Assembly: GCA_964501445.1 (NCBI GenBank)
Contig: CAZCSJ010000001.1
Location: 1-64,000 of the forward strand
Reading direction: 5' to 3'
Length of the DNA: 64,000 bases
DNA from: CAZCSJ01 sp964501445
Lineage (GTDB): Bacteria; Patescibacteriota; Minisyncoccia; Sungbacterales; HO2-52-23
Shown here: piece after piece, positions 16,299-24,207 of the stretch
Numbering within the stretch: position 1 is the first letter of the stretch
Layout: each line of letters starts with the position of its first letter
The notes under the pieces: generated by a model
Seen by the model: the letters and a program-made list of their open reading frames with translations, nothing else
The model's database searches: none
Told to the model about the DNA's origin: nothing
Program-made: the position numbers and the translations under genes

Positions 16299-16736
16299 TC
16301 ACGTAACCTTCACTTTTACTTTTTGCGTTCCCCTCCTCTTCTTAGGAAGGACAATCGTGAGAAGACCGTGCTTCAATTGCGCTTCTGCCCGTTCATCATC
16401 CACTTCTTCCGGAAGAATGACCGAGCGGGAAAATGTCCCCCAAAAGAGTTCTTTGTAGTAGTAGTGCTCATCGTGCACTTCGTCTATCCGTTCACGCTTG
16501 CCGCGGATTCCCACCATATCGTCGGTGATGGACACGTCCAAATCCTCGGGCCGCACTCCCGCGACAGTTGACTGAATCACGATCGCGTCGCCCTTGTCGT
16601 AGATATCAACGGTGAGTTCCCCTTCTTCGTCCACTTCCGGTTCGGATGCCGGGGCGATGACGGCCGGTTTCTCTTCTGTCTCAATCTTCAATCGTGTGCC
16701 GGCAAGATGAGGAGATTGTATGTTATTTTCACTCAT
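16299..16736 (-). CDS. Hsp20/alpha-crystallin small heat-shock protein
   Basis: 145 residues. The alpha-crystallin domain covers about residues 38-135, with DIYDKGDAIVIQSTVAGVRPEDLDVSI-type beta strands, FSRSVILPEEVDDERAEAQLKHGLLTI and the C-terminal ILPK anchor variant VLPKK. It is an ATP-independent holdase that binds unfolding proteins. The gene overlaps the preceding prsW-like gene by 4 bp and ends in a strong terminator, so the two form an operon. The N-terminal arm is short and acidic. Confidence 0.94.
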   Translation of the reverse strand: MSENNIQSPHLAGTRLKIETEEKPAVIAPASEPEVDEEGELTVDIYDKGDAIVIQSTVAGVRPEDLDVSITDDMVGIRGKRERIDEVHDEHYYYKELFWGTFSRSVILPEEVDDERAEAQLKHGLLTIVLPKKRRGTQKVKVKVT

Positions 16737-17461
16737 ACAGAATCTTTTGATTTTAACTTCTCAAAATCAATGAAGACCATGACCGCCATCGTGGAGAGGA
16801 GCAGAATGATGTAGTAGATCCCCTGCGATGACGTTTCCATAATCAGTATAAAATAGTTGAAGGCGGTGTGCAAGATGGCGGCAAGGAGAATGCCAAGCCA
16901 CAGGAAATGATGGCGGTAGTGCGAGAACCATGCGCGCGCGAGAAAGAAGCCCACAATGCCCGAAGAGAGCGCGTGGAGCAAATTTGCGCCCAAAAAGCGG
17001 TTTGCCGTAACTTGGATCCCAGAAAGGAAGCTGTCGTGGAAGAGCGGAATTAAGAAAAGCGCGTTTTCAAGCGCGGCAAAGCCAAGGGCCGCGGTCATCA
17101 TATAGACCATTGCGTCAATGGGTTCATCGAAGTCCGGACGCCCGAGGATAAAAAATTTAACCGGCAGATATTTTATATATTCTTCAATAAGCGCGATCCC
17201 AAAGAAGAGCACGATAGGATTTGTCATGGGATTTGCGCCGCGGAAGCAGGAACCGGAATTTGCAAAAATCCACACGCATTCAAATGCGAGCGCAAGAAAC
17301 GCGGCGAGCATCCCCCCGACAAAGGTGAGAAGCAGGAAGCGTTTTGGTTCGGGGTGCGCGTCTTCGCGAAGGTAAAAAACGAGCCAGAGGATTGGCGGGA
17401 GAAATGTGAGCAGGAGATAGCCGGCGTTGGTGCCGATGATGGCGGCGGTTATTTGGGCCAC
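16733..17461 (-). CDS. PrsW-like intramembrane glutamic/metalloprotease
   Basis: 242 residues with about seven hydrophobic helices. The family motif EExxK is present as ALIEEYIKYLPVKF (Glu93, Glu94, Lys97). DEPIDAMVYMMTAALGFAALEN and the later LLHALSSGIVGFFLARAW supply the other conserved Glu and His residues. PrsW in Bacillus cuts an anti-sigma factor; other members act on unknown membrane substrates. Co-transcription with hsp20 (4-bp overlap) hints at a stress role, which is inference. Confidence 0.9.
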   Translation of the reverse strand: MAQITAAIIGTNAGYLLLTFLPPILWLVFYLREDAHPEPKRFLLLTFVGGMLAAFLALAFECVWIFANSGSCFRGANPMTNPIVLFFGIALIEEYIKYLPVKFFILGRPDFDEPIDAMVYMMTAALGFAALENALFLIPLFHDSFLSGIQVTANRFLGANLLHALSSGIVGFFLARAWFSHYRHHFLWLGILLAAILHTAFNYFILIMETSSQGIYYIILLLSTMAVMVFIDFEKLKSKDSV

Positions 17462-17522
17462 AAATGAGAAGTAAGAATTAAGGACGATACGACTTTTCCT
17501 TGATTCCTGCTTCTTGATTCTA

Positions 17523-19634
17523 TCATTTAGGCCATGATTCTACCAGTAGCATCCGTTTATCTTTTGTGTGGAGGTGGCACCAGATCTCTTCGGTGACAAA
17601 CGGCATGAATGGGTGGAGGAGTTTAAGGGAAGTTGCGAGGGTGTGGAGGAGGATGTGCTGTGTAGATTCCTTCAGTTTGGGGTCTGCGAGCTGTGTTTTG
17701 CTCGCTTCAAGATATTTGTCGCAGAATTGGTGCCAGAAGAAATCGTAGAGTGTGTGGAGTGCGGGGCCGAATTCGTATTTTTCTATTTTCTCACTCACGG
17801 TCTTTTGCATTTTTTTGAGTTGAGTGAGAATTCTCTTATCGGCAAGAGTTTTTGGACGAGGTTTCAGGTTGTCCCTCGACTTCGCTCGGGATATATTTCC
17901 TGAGCCATTCGGCACTGAGCTCATGGCCGAAGTGCTTGTCGAAGGATAGGTGGTGGCGTGCAAATTACTTAACACAAACCGCGATGCGTTCCAGATTTTG
18001 TTTGCAAACTTCTTCCCTGCAACCACATGCTCCTCAGACCAATGGATATCCTGATTGCCCATTGCCTGCCAGATGAGACCGAAGCGAGTTGCATCCGCGC
18101 CGTAGCGCGAGATTAAATCCATCGGGTCAATGCCGGTGCCGAGCGACTTTGACATCCGCTTGCCGTCTTTGGTGAGAATAGTCGCATGGATAATTACATC
18201 TTTGAATGGGTCCTTGCCCGTAAATTCTTTTCCAGAAAACACCATCCGTGTAACCCAAAGATTGATAATATCCCGCGCGGTTGATAATACCTGTGTGGGA
18301 TAAAATGTTTTTAGGTCCTTACCTTTTGACAGTGTGGCAAACGGCCAGAGCGCGGAGGAAAACCATGTGTCCAACACATCATCTACTCCGTCAATCGGGA
18401 TCTTGTGTCCCCACCAGATTTGGCGCGAGATGCACCAGTCCTTTATATTTTTCAGCCAGTCAAAATATACTTTTTCCCAACGTTTGGGGTGAAAGCGTAT
18501 TTTGCCGGATTTTACCGATTGCGTGGCCATCTTGGCGAGTTCCCCCATTTTCAAAAACCACTGCAAACTCGGCATCGGCTCAATGACTGTTGCGCACCGA
18601 TAACAGACCGCGACGTTGTGCGTATAGGGCTTTTCTGAAACAATGAGTCCTTTTTTGCGAAGGTCTTCTGTAATTTGTTTCCGCGCTTCGGCAACCGGTA
18701 GCCCCGCGTATTTTTCCGCGAGCTCGGTCATCTTGCCGTCCGGGCCGATTACTTTTTTTACTTCAAGGCCGTGTTTTTCCGCGAGTTCAAAGTCGTGGAT
18801 GTCGTGCGCCGGTGTTACTTTCATCGCACCTGTTCCGAACTCCATATCCACGCTCGGGTCTCCGACCACTTTCATTTTCCGCGGCCCGAGAACGGTTTCC
18901 ACATCTAGTTCTTTTCCAATATATTTTTTGTAGCGCGCGTCTTTAGGGTTTACCGCAATTGCGGTATCCCCTACTTTTGTCTCGGGGCGCACCGTGCCGA
19001 TTGTAAGCGGCCCATATTTAATTGAGTACCATGTTACTTTTTCTTCTTTGTACTCAAGTTCCAAATCCGACAAGCTCGTGCGGCACCGCGTGCACCAATT
19101 CACCACGCGCTCCGCGCGATATATCCACCCCTTTTTGTAGTAATGCAAAAATGCCTCCTCAACCGCCTTTTGATAATCGGGGTCCATGGTGAAGCGCGTG
19201 CGAGACCAATCCATTGAGGAGCCGAGCTTCTTGAATTGCCCCAAAATGATGTGGCCGTATTTCTCTTTCCACTCCCAGACCTTTTCAAGAAATTTCTCGC
19301 GGCCGAGCTCGTGGCGCGAGATACCCTGTTTTCGTAAATCTTTCTCCACCACATTTTGCGTGGCAATTCCCGCATGGTCCGTGCCCGGAAGCCAGAGGGT
19401 TTTAAACCCCTCCATTCGTTTTTTGCGAATCAAAATATCCTGAATTACGGCATTCAAGGCGTGGCCCATGTGGAGCGAGCCCGTAACATTGGGCGGAGGA
19501 ACGGTGATGGTGTAGGACTTCGCGCGTTTGCCGGGCAATTTATCCGGATTAAAAAAACCGGATCGTTCCCACTTTCGATAGACCGTTTCCTCAACGGATT
19601 TAGGGTCGTATTGGGGTGTTAGCTCTTTTCTCAT
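17523..19634 (-). CDS. valS: Valyl-tRNA synthetase, short form with a repeat-derived insertion
   Basis: 703 residues against roughly 880-950 in most bacteria. The HIGH motif appears as PPPNVTGSLHMGHAL (46-60) and KMSKS as KRMSKSLGTGIDP. The editing domain is present (GTVRPETKVGDTAIAVNP region). The protein stops soon after FVTEEIWCHL, so the C-terminal coiled-coil arm is absent. An in-frame insertion (DNA about 17864-17925, peptide around GSGNISRAKSRDNL) matches a dispersed palindrome also seen in tsaD. The start ATG lies 6 nt after TACAAT (19646-19641), consistent with a leaderless mRNA. Confidence 0.95.
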   Translation of the reverse strand: MRKELTPQYDPKSVEETVYRKWERSGFFNPDKLPGKRAKSYTITVPPPNVTGSLHMGHALNAVIQDILIRKKRMEGFKTLWLPGTDHAGIATQNVVEKDLRKQGISRHELGREKFLEKVWEWKEKYGHIILGQFKKLGSSMDWSRTRFTMDPDYQKAVEEAFLHYYKKGWIYRAERVVNWCTRCRTSLSDLELEYKEEKVTWYSIKYGPLTIGTVRPETKVGDTAIAVNPKDARYKKYIGKELDVETVLGPRKMKVVGDPSVDMEFGTGAMKVTPAHDIHDFELAEKHGLEVKKVIGPDGKMTELAEKYAGLPVAEARKQITEDLRKKGLIVSEKPYTHNVAVCYRCATVIEPMPSLQWFLKMGELAKMATQSVKSGKIRFHPKRWEKVYFDWLKNIKDWCISRQIWWGHKIPIDGVDDVLDTWFSSALWPFATLSKGKDLKTFYPTQVLSTARDIINLWVTRMVFSGKEFTGKDPFKDVIIHATILTKDGKRMSKSLGTGIDPMDLISRYGADATRFGLIWQAMGNQDIHWSEEHVVAGKKFANKIWNASRFVLSNLHATTYPSTSTSAMSSVPNGSGNISRAKSRDNLKPRPKTLADKRILTQLKKMQKTVSEKIEKYEFGPALHTLYDFFWHQFCDKYLEASKTQLADPKLKESTQHILLHTLATSLKLLHPFMPFVTEEIWCHLHTKDKRMLLVESWPK
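17864..17925. repeat. CCCTCGACTTCGCTCGGG palindrome inserted in frame in valS
   Basis: Left part CCCTCGACTTCGCTCGGGA, right part TTCCTGAGCCATTCGG. Related copies lie at 20180-20233 and 20693-20749 (both in tsaD) and at 21583-21638 (intergenic). Confidence 0.75.
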
Positions 19635-19723
19635 GCATGTATTGTATGCGGAACTCCGTGACGAGTAAATAGAAATTTATTCGTCATACCCACTGACGAT
19701 CGTCAGAGAGGATGACGAATAAA

Positions 19724-21055
19724 TCATCTGCGGGAATTGATGGTGAGGTTTGGATGCGCTTCCAGTTTCTTCCAGGGCTTTCCGCCAGCTGGCGGATTGC
19801 CTGTGAAGTATGCCGCGAGTGCGATCATGAGGGCGTTGTCGCCGGTCAACGATGAATTAGGAATTAAGAAGTATGAATTATGGACTTCTTTTCTTAGTGC
19901 TTCCCGGAGTTTTTGTTGTAGCAGATGGTTTGCGGCAACTCCGCCGCCGAGGAGCACGGTTTTGGCTTTGTATTCTTTTACCGCTCTGACAGTTTTTTTC
20001 ACGAGTACATCTACAACCGCGTCTTGAAATTCTTTTGCGATCGCAGGGCGCAAGCGGCGTATGTCTGCGGGCTTCATCTCACGGAGCATATAGAGTACTG
20101 CGGTTTTGAGCCCCGAAAAGGAAAAATCGTAATCGTGTGAATGGAGCATGGGTCGCGGGAGTATCACTTTATAATTTTTGTATTCCCTCGACTCTGCTCG
20201 GGAAATATTTCCTGAGCTTGTCGAAGAACTATCTTTTATACCGCGCGCTATACGCGCGATCTCCGGTCCTCCAGGGTATGGCAGTCCCAAAAGCCGCGCG
20301 ACTTTATCGAACGCCTCCCCTGCCGCATCGTCCCGCGTCTCGCCGATTATTTTGAATTTTCCGTGTCCGCGCATAAGTACGAGTTCTGTGTGCCCGCCGG
20401 ATACCAGAAGCGCGAGGGCGGGGAATTTGATAGGTTTTAGGGGGTAGGTTTTAGGGGGTAGGGACTTTGGTATGAGAGCGGAATATAAATGACCTGCCAT
20501 GTGGTCGGTTGGAAGCAACGGCACGTTCCAAAGTGCAGAAAGCGCGCGGGCAAAATTCACCCCGACCCAAAGCGCGGGCGCAAGTCCGGGGCCGTGCGTG
20601 ACCGCGATTGCGTCTATCTTTGGCGCAGGCAGCGGTGCGATATGTTTTTTGAAGCGAAACAGGAGTTCGGGTTCACGTTCGAGGATCAAATTAAGGTTGC
20701 CCCTCGACTTCGCTCGGGGAATAATAATTCCTGAGCCTGTCGAAGGATTACTTTTCAGTTTATGCAGTTTTCCTTCCTTCAGTGCTTTGAGTAAAAGTGG
20801 CACGAGATTTTTCTGGTGTTCCCGTTTTGCGAGATTGGGCACCACCCCACCGAATTTTTGGTGTATTTTCACCTGCGAGGAGATGAGGTTTGCTAATACG
20901 CGGATTTTCGCAGATGATAACGCAGATTTACGCAGATTCGTATCCGCGCGGATCCGCGAGGGTTGTTTAATCGGTGTTAATCCGCGGCCATTGCTGAATT
21001 CCGCAATGGCAATTGCGGTTTCATCACAGCTGGTCTCTATCGCGAGAATGCGCAT
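19724..21055 (-). CDS. tsaD: TsaD: tRNA threonylcarbamoyladenosine transferase, enlarged by repeat-derived insertions
   Basis: 443 residues against about 340 for typical TsaD. Core motifs are intact: MRILAIETSCDETAIAI, NLAKREHQKNL, AVTHGPGLAPALWVGV, the metal-binding HMAGH (His185, His189), LLVSGGHTELVL, DDAAGEAFDKVARLLGL, FSFSGLKTAV and GGGVAANHLL. The extra length comes from six segments that read like translated dispersed repeats, at about residues 33-52, 103-121, 196-211, 275-292, 390-403 and 420-426. Despite these the frame is open throughout. TsaD makes the universal t6A37 base with TsaB/C/E, none of which is in the window. Confidence 0.95.
   Translation of the reverse strand: MRILAIETSCDETAIAIAEFSNGRGLTPIKQPSRIRADTNLRKSALSSAKIRVLANLISSQVKIHQKFGGVVPNLAKREHQKNLVPLLLKALKEGKLHKLKSNPSTGSGIIIPRAKSRGNLNLILEREPELLFRFKKHIAPLPAPKIDAIAVTHGPGLAPALWVGVNFARALSALWNVPLLPTDHMAGHLYSALIPKSLPPKTYPLKPIKFPALALLVSGGHTELVLMRGHGKFKIIGETRDDAAGEAFDKVARLLGLPYPGGPEIARIARGIKDSSSTSSGNISRAESREYKNYKVILPRPMLHSHDYDFSFSGLKTAVLYMLREMKPADIRRLRPAIAKEFQDAVVDVLVKKTVRAVKEYKAKTVLLGGGVAANHLLQQKLREALRKEVHNSYFLIPNSSLTGDNALMIALAAYFTGNPPAGGKPWKKLEAHPNLTINSRR
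20180..20233. repeat. Dispersed palindrome in frame in tsaD (residues about 275-292)
   Basis: CCCTCGACTCTGCTCGGGAA followed by ATTTCCTGAGCTTGTCGAAG. Encodes TSSGNISRAESRE, nearly the same peptide as in valS. Confidence 0.75.
20693..20749. repeat. Dispersed palindrome in frame in tsaD (residues about 103-121)
   Basis: CCCCTCGACTTCGCTCGGGG, then TTCCTGAGCCTGTCGAAGG. Encodes STGSGIIIPRAKSRGNL. Confidence 0.75.
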
Positions 21056-21079
21056 AGTGCGCGCATCATAGCGCGCAGT

Positions 21080-21565
21080 TTATATTCGTTCAAGCGTCAG
21101 AAAGGTGTAGCGGTACGGATTTTTCTCATCCGGTTCGTGGGGTTCGCGGCTGATTTCGCACCACTCGCTCCGGTCAAACTCCGGGAAAAAGATGTCGCCG
21201 TCAAACTCATGATCAATTTCCGTGAGGTAGAGGCGGTCTGCCTTGGGGAGAAATAGTTTGTAGATAGTACCTCCGCCGATCACCATCACCTCTTCGGCGT
21301 TTTCGGCTGCGGCAATTGCCTCCTCTGGGGAATGTACCACAATGCATCCCTCTTTTTTAAAATCGGCCTCGTGCGTGATGATTATATTGAGGCGATCCGG
21401 CAAGGGTTTGCCGATGGCTTCAAAAGTTTTGCGCCCCATGATGATGGGCTTGCCGCGCGTGAGGTCGCGGAAGTGTTTGAGGTCGGCAGGCAAGTACCAC
21501 GGGAGCGCATTGGTTTTGCCAATCACGCGGTTGCGGCCCATGGCGGCGATGAGGGATAGTATCAT
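21080..21565 (-). CDS. folA: Dihydrofolate reductase
   Basis: 161 residues, normal length. It shows IAAMGRNRVIGKTNALPWYLPADLKHF (substrate and NADPH site, with the Asp of PADLKHF at the active site), PIIMGRKTFEAIGKPLPDR and VMVIGGGTIYKLFLPKADRLYLTEI. It regenerates tetrahydrofolate, which the neighbouring thymidylate synthase consumes. It follows thyA on the strand across an 82-bp spacer that holds a dispersed palindrome. No Shine-Dalgarno is seen. Confidence 0.96.
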   Translation of the reverse strand: MILSLIAAMGRNRVIGKTNALPWYLPADLKHFRDLTRGKPIIMGRKTFEAIGKPLPDRLNIIITHEADFKKEGCIVVHSPEEAIAAAENAEEVMVIGGGTIYKLFLPKADRLYLTEIDHEFDGDIFFPEFDRSEWCEISREPHEPDEKNPYRYTFLTLERI

Positions 21566-21582
21566 AACAAATAGGTTTTATT

Positions 21583-21638
21583 GCCCGAGCTTGTCGAAGG
21601 CGTACATTTAATGAAGCCCTTCGACTTCGCTCAGGGAG
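21583..21638. repeat. Dispersed CCTTCGACTTCGCTCAGG-type palindrome between thyA and folA
   Basis: CCCGAGCTTGTCGAAGG and CCCTTCGACTTCGCTCAGGG form inverted arms around an AT-rich loop. It is a noncoding copy of the family found inside valS and tsaD. Confidence 0.75.
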
Positions 21639-21647
21639 TCTTATTGG

Positions 21648-22493
21648 TTATACCGCCATTGGGGCTTTAATCGTGGGGTGCGATTGGTAGTTCTCGAGCT
21701 TGACATCGTCCATGGTGAAGTCCTCAAGGCGCGTGATTGCGGGATTCAACCATAGTTTTGGTAAGGTGTACGGTTCCCGCGCGAGCTGTTCTTTCACTTG
21801 GTCAAAATGATTGAGATAGATATGCGCATCGCCAAGCGTATGCACGAATTCCCCGGGTTGAAGTCCCGTTACTTGCGCAACCATTGAGAGCAGGAGCGAG
21901 TAAGACGCAATGTTCAAGGGAACGCCCAAAAACATATCGCATGAGCGCTGGTACATTTGGAGCGAGAGCGCGCCGTCTGCCACGAAAAACTGGAAAAACG
22001 CGTGGCAGGGCGGAAGCGCCATACGGTCAAGCTCTCCCGGATTCCAGGCAACCACAATGTGGCGGCGGTCATACGGTTTTTCCTTGATGCGCTGGATTAC
22101 TTCTCCAAGCTGGTCAATTTTTCTGCCGTCCGGCGCCTGCCACGCGCGCCACTGGACCCCATAGACGCGTCCGAGGTCGCCGTCAAACGCGGCTTTCGGT
22201 TTCCAGTAGTCGGCCTCCGCGTTCTCTGTCCAGATGGTTTTTTTCTCTTTGTCGCGCGTGCCGTGGAGGATTTCTGCAAGCCGCCGCTCATCGTTTGACC
22301 CCTCAACGAACCAGAGGAGTTCTGACGCCATGGTTTTCCACGGGAGTTTTTTTGTGGTCATCGCGGGAAATCCCTTGGAGAGGTCGTATCGCATCTGCAT
22401 GCCAAATACCGCGCGCGTGCCCACACCCGTCCGGTCCTGCCGATCCGAGCCATGGTCAAGAATATATTGCATTGCGTCAAGATAGGCCTTCAT
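21648..22493 (-). CDS. thyA: Thymidylate synthase
   Basis: 281 residues. Landmarks are DRTGVGTRAVFGMQMRYDL, the catalytic Cys in MALPPCHAFFQFFV, QRSCDMFLGVPLNIASYSLL and HTLGDAHIYLNHFDQV. It converts dUMP to dTMP using methylene-tetrahydrofolate and thus depends on folA next to it. The active-site residues are all present. It is preceded by tmk at 13 bp, giving a dTTP-synthesis group tmk-thyA-folA. Confidence 0.97.
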   Translation of the reverse strand: MKAYLDAMQYILDHGSDRQDRTGVGTRAVFGMQMRYDLSKGFPAMTTKKLPWKTMASELLWFVEGSNDERRLAEILHGTRDKEKKTIWTENAEADYWKPKAAFDGDLGRVYGVQWRAWQAPDGRKIDQLGEVIQRIKEKPYDRRHIVVAWNPGELDRMALPPCHAFFQFFVADGALSLQMYQRSCDMFLGVPLNIASYSLLLSMVAQVTGLQPGEFVHTLGDAHIYLNHFDQVKEQLAREPYTLPKLWLNPAITRLEDFTMDDVKLENYQSHPTIKAPMAV

Positions 22494-22506
22494 AGTATTC
22501 GTATTA

Positions 22507-23199
22507 TCACTCTTTTTTAGCGAGCGTCAAAAACACGGTTTCCCAAATTTTTTCATGAATGACCTCCGGAGAAAGGAGTGCGCCTGACGCATCGGTGCAT
22601 TCTATGACGACATGATTTTTTGGGAAGCGGCGCGCAAGCCAGAGGTAGGCCTGCTCCGTTGCGCGGAGATGCGGGAGATTTGCCTCCAGCCCGTCGCGTT
22701 TTTTGCCTCTAGTGTAGGCGCGTGAGGGTTTTTTTAGAATGAGTTTGTAACTTATGCGTGCAGGCACATGGAGAAGTAGAATAACATCGGGTTTGGGAAG
22801 CCGAAGTATTCCATATTCAAGGGTGTAGAGCCACGAGAGGAAGGCCGTGCGCTTCGCACTGCTTCGTATTTTCCCTCCCTGATGTCCTGCATTTGAATCC
22901 ACATAGCGGTCAAGCACCACGGTCTTCCCCTGCGAGAGAAGTTTTTGTATGGCAAAGGAAGCGTCAAAGCGGTCAAGCGCGTAGAGGTATGATGCAATGC
23001 ACGGGTCAAGCGTCGCGGGATTGCCGTATGCGCCCATGAGATAATTTTCAATGAGCCCAGCAGATTTCTTGCCGTATTGGGGAAATGAAAATGTTGCCGC
23101 GGGTATCCGCTCTTTTTTTAAGCGGCGTATGAGGAGTTCGGTCTGGGTCCGTTTGCCCGACCCGTCCGTGCCTTCTATTTCTATGAGAACTCCTTTCAT
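22507..23199 (-). CDS. tmk: Thymidylate kinase
   Basis: 230 residues from the ATG at 23199. The P-loop is IEGTDGSGKRTQTELLIRRL. The nucleotide-binding segment is VVLDRYVDSNAGHQGGKI, the variant DRY-x-x-SN-x-x-HQ used by a TMK subgroup. A basic lid follows near KKPSRAYTRGKKRDG. It phosphorylates dTMP to dTDP. An upstream in-frame start at 23250 would translate a terminator hairpin, so it is rejected. TATACT at 23212-23207 lies 7 nt before the ATG, again suggesting a leaderless start. Confidence 0.92.
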   Translation of the reverse strand: MKGVLIEIEGTDGSGKRTQTELLIRRLKKERIPAATFSFPQYGKKSAGLIENYLMGAYGNPATLDPCIASYLYALDRFDASFAIQKLLSQGKTVVLDRYVDSNAGHQGGKIRSSAKRTAFLSWLYTLEYGILRLPKPDVILLLHVPARISYKLILKKPSRAYTRGKKRDGLEANLPHLRATEQAYLWLARRFPKNHVVIECTDASGALLSPEVIHEKIWETVFLTLAKKE

Positions 23200-23216
23200 C
23201 GGAGGTAGTATAACAC

Positions 23217-23245
23217 AAAACCGCCAGCCCTGGGCTGGCGGTTTT
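23217..23245 (-). terminator. Terminator between rplK and tmk
   Basis: Arms AAAACCGCCAGCCC (23217-23230) and its complement (23232-23245) form a GC-rich hairpin ending in TTTT on the minus strand. Confidence 0.85.
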
Positions 23246-23262
23246 GTCACTTCGCCCTCTTC

Positions 23263-23304
23263 TTTACATGTACTTTTTAGCTATAGCTAAAAAGTACATG
23301 TAAA
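23263..23304. other. Perfect 42-bp AT-rich palindrome
   Basis: Arms of 21 nt meet between 23283 and 23284 (core TTTTTAGCTATAGCTAAAAA). It lies 25 bp after the rplK stop, upstream of the GC-rich terminator. It may be a second terminator or a cruciform/protein site. Confidence 0.7.
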
Positions 23305-23329
23305 TGACGTGCAACGGGATTATACGGTA

Positions 23330-23758
23330 TCACTTTTCAATCACCTCAATCCCCATATTGCGCGCGGTTCCCATAATGATTTTTTCTGCCGCTTCTATCG
23401 TTTCTGCATTCAAATCCTCCATTTTGCGCTCGGCGATTTTGCGGATATCATCTTGTGTCACTTTCCCCACCTTGTTTTTATTCGGTATGCCCGAGCCCTT
23501 CTCCACGCCTGCCGCGCGTCGCAAAAGGTCGGATGCCGGCGGGGTTTTCAGTTTGAAATCAAATGTCCGGTCCTCATAAATCGTAATTTCCACGGGGACG
23601 ATCTCGCCCGACATTTGTCCGGTTGCGTCATTATACTTTTTCACAAAGTCGCCGATGTTGATGCCGTGCGGCCCCAAGGCGGTGCCTACCGGCGGCGCGG
23701 GAGTTGCCTTGCCCGCGGGAATCTGGAGTTTGATTATGGTTTTGATTGCCTTCGCCAT
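23330..23758 (-). CDS. rplK: Ribosomal protein L11
   Basis: 142 residues, full length. [39 protein letters not shown] is the conserved N-terminal domain and [14 protein letters not shown] the linker to the RNA-binding domain, here split by position only. It forms the GTPase-associated centre with 23S rRNA. The usual secE-nusG-rplK-rplA order is broken on both sides: a four-helix-bundle gene lies between nusG and rplK, and rplA does not follow. Confidence 0.97.
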   Translation of the reverse strand: MAKAIKTIIKLQIPAGKATPAPPVGTALGPHGINIGDFVKKYNDATGQMSGEIVPVEITIYEDRTFDFKLKTPPASDLLRRAAGVEKGSGIPNKNKVGKVTQDDIRKIAERKMEDLNAETIEAAEKIIMGTARNMGIEVIEK

Positions 23759-23781
23759 AATAGTTTAATCAGTTGCTGAGT

Positions 23782-24168
23782 TTAATGAGTTGTAGAGTTT
23801 TTGTCAAAGTTTATACTTACGAATCGAATATATCCATGTAGTGCTTTACGTAACTCTGTATATCCTTCTGAAATGCTGTTTGCACGATCTATTGGAAGAA
23901 AACCTTTCTCTGCGCAGCGAAGAATATTACTTCGCGTTTCTTCTCCTTCCGTCATCGCAATATTTCGCAGGATGTAGCATTTTTCTTTTGCAGATTTTTT
24001 GTAATAAGACTCCGCGATGTTATTAGTTACTGATGATGACGAGCGTTTGAGTTGGTCTACACTACGATATCTCTCGTCATGTGGAAAATCTGCTGTGGCG
24101 ACATGGATTTTCATTTCCAAGTTTTTTGCCATTTGATAGATTTTGAGATTTTCGAGTCCCGTAGCCAC
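23782..24168 (-). CDS. Four-helix-bundle protein (23S rRNA intervening-sequence, S23 family)
   Basis: 128 residues, all helical. The family pattern is clear: LKIYQMAKNLEMKIHVAT, FPHDERYRSVDQLKRSSSSV, NNIAESYY and a final TELRKALHGYIRF. Homologues are often encoded by insertions in 23S rRNA genes, but free-standing copies are common in candidate phyla; their function is unknown. Here it interrupts nusG-rplK. It is flanked by inverted runs of the AGTTTAATGAGTTGTTGAGTT repeat family (about 23763-23800 and 24170-24207), suggesting mobility. It is AT-richer than its neighbours. Confidence 0.88.
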   Translation of the reverse strand: MATGLENLKIYQMAKNLEMKIHVATADFPHDERYRSVDQLKRSSSSVTNNIAESYYKKSAKEKCYILRNIAMTEGEETRSNILRCAEKGFLPIDRANSISEGYTELRKALHGYIRFVSINFDKNSTTH

Positions 24169-24207
24169 AACTCAGCAACTTATTAAACTCAGTAACTCAA
24201 CAACTGA

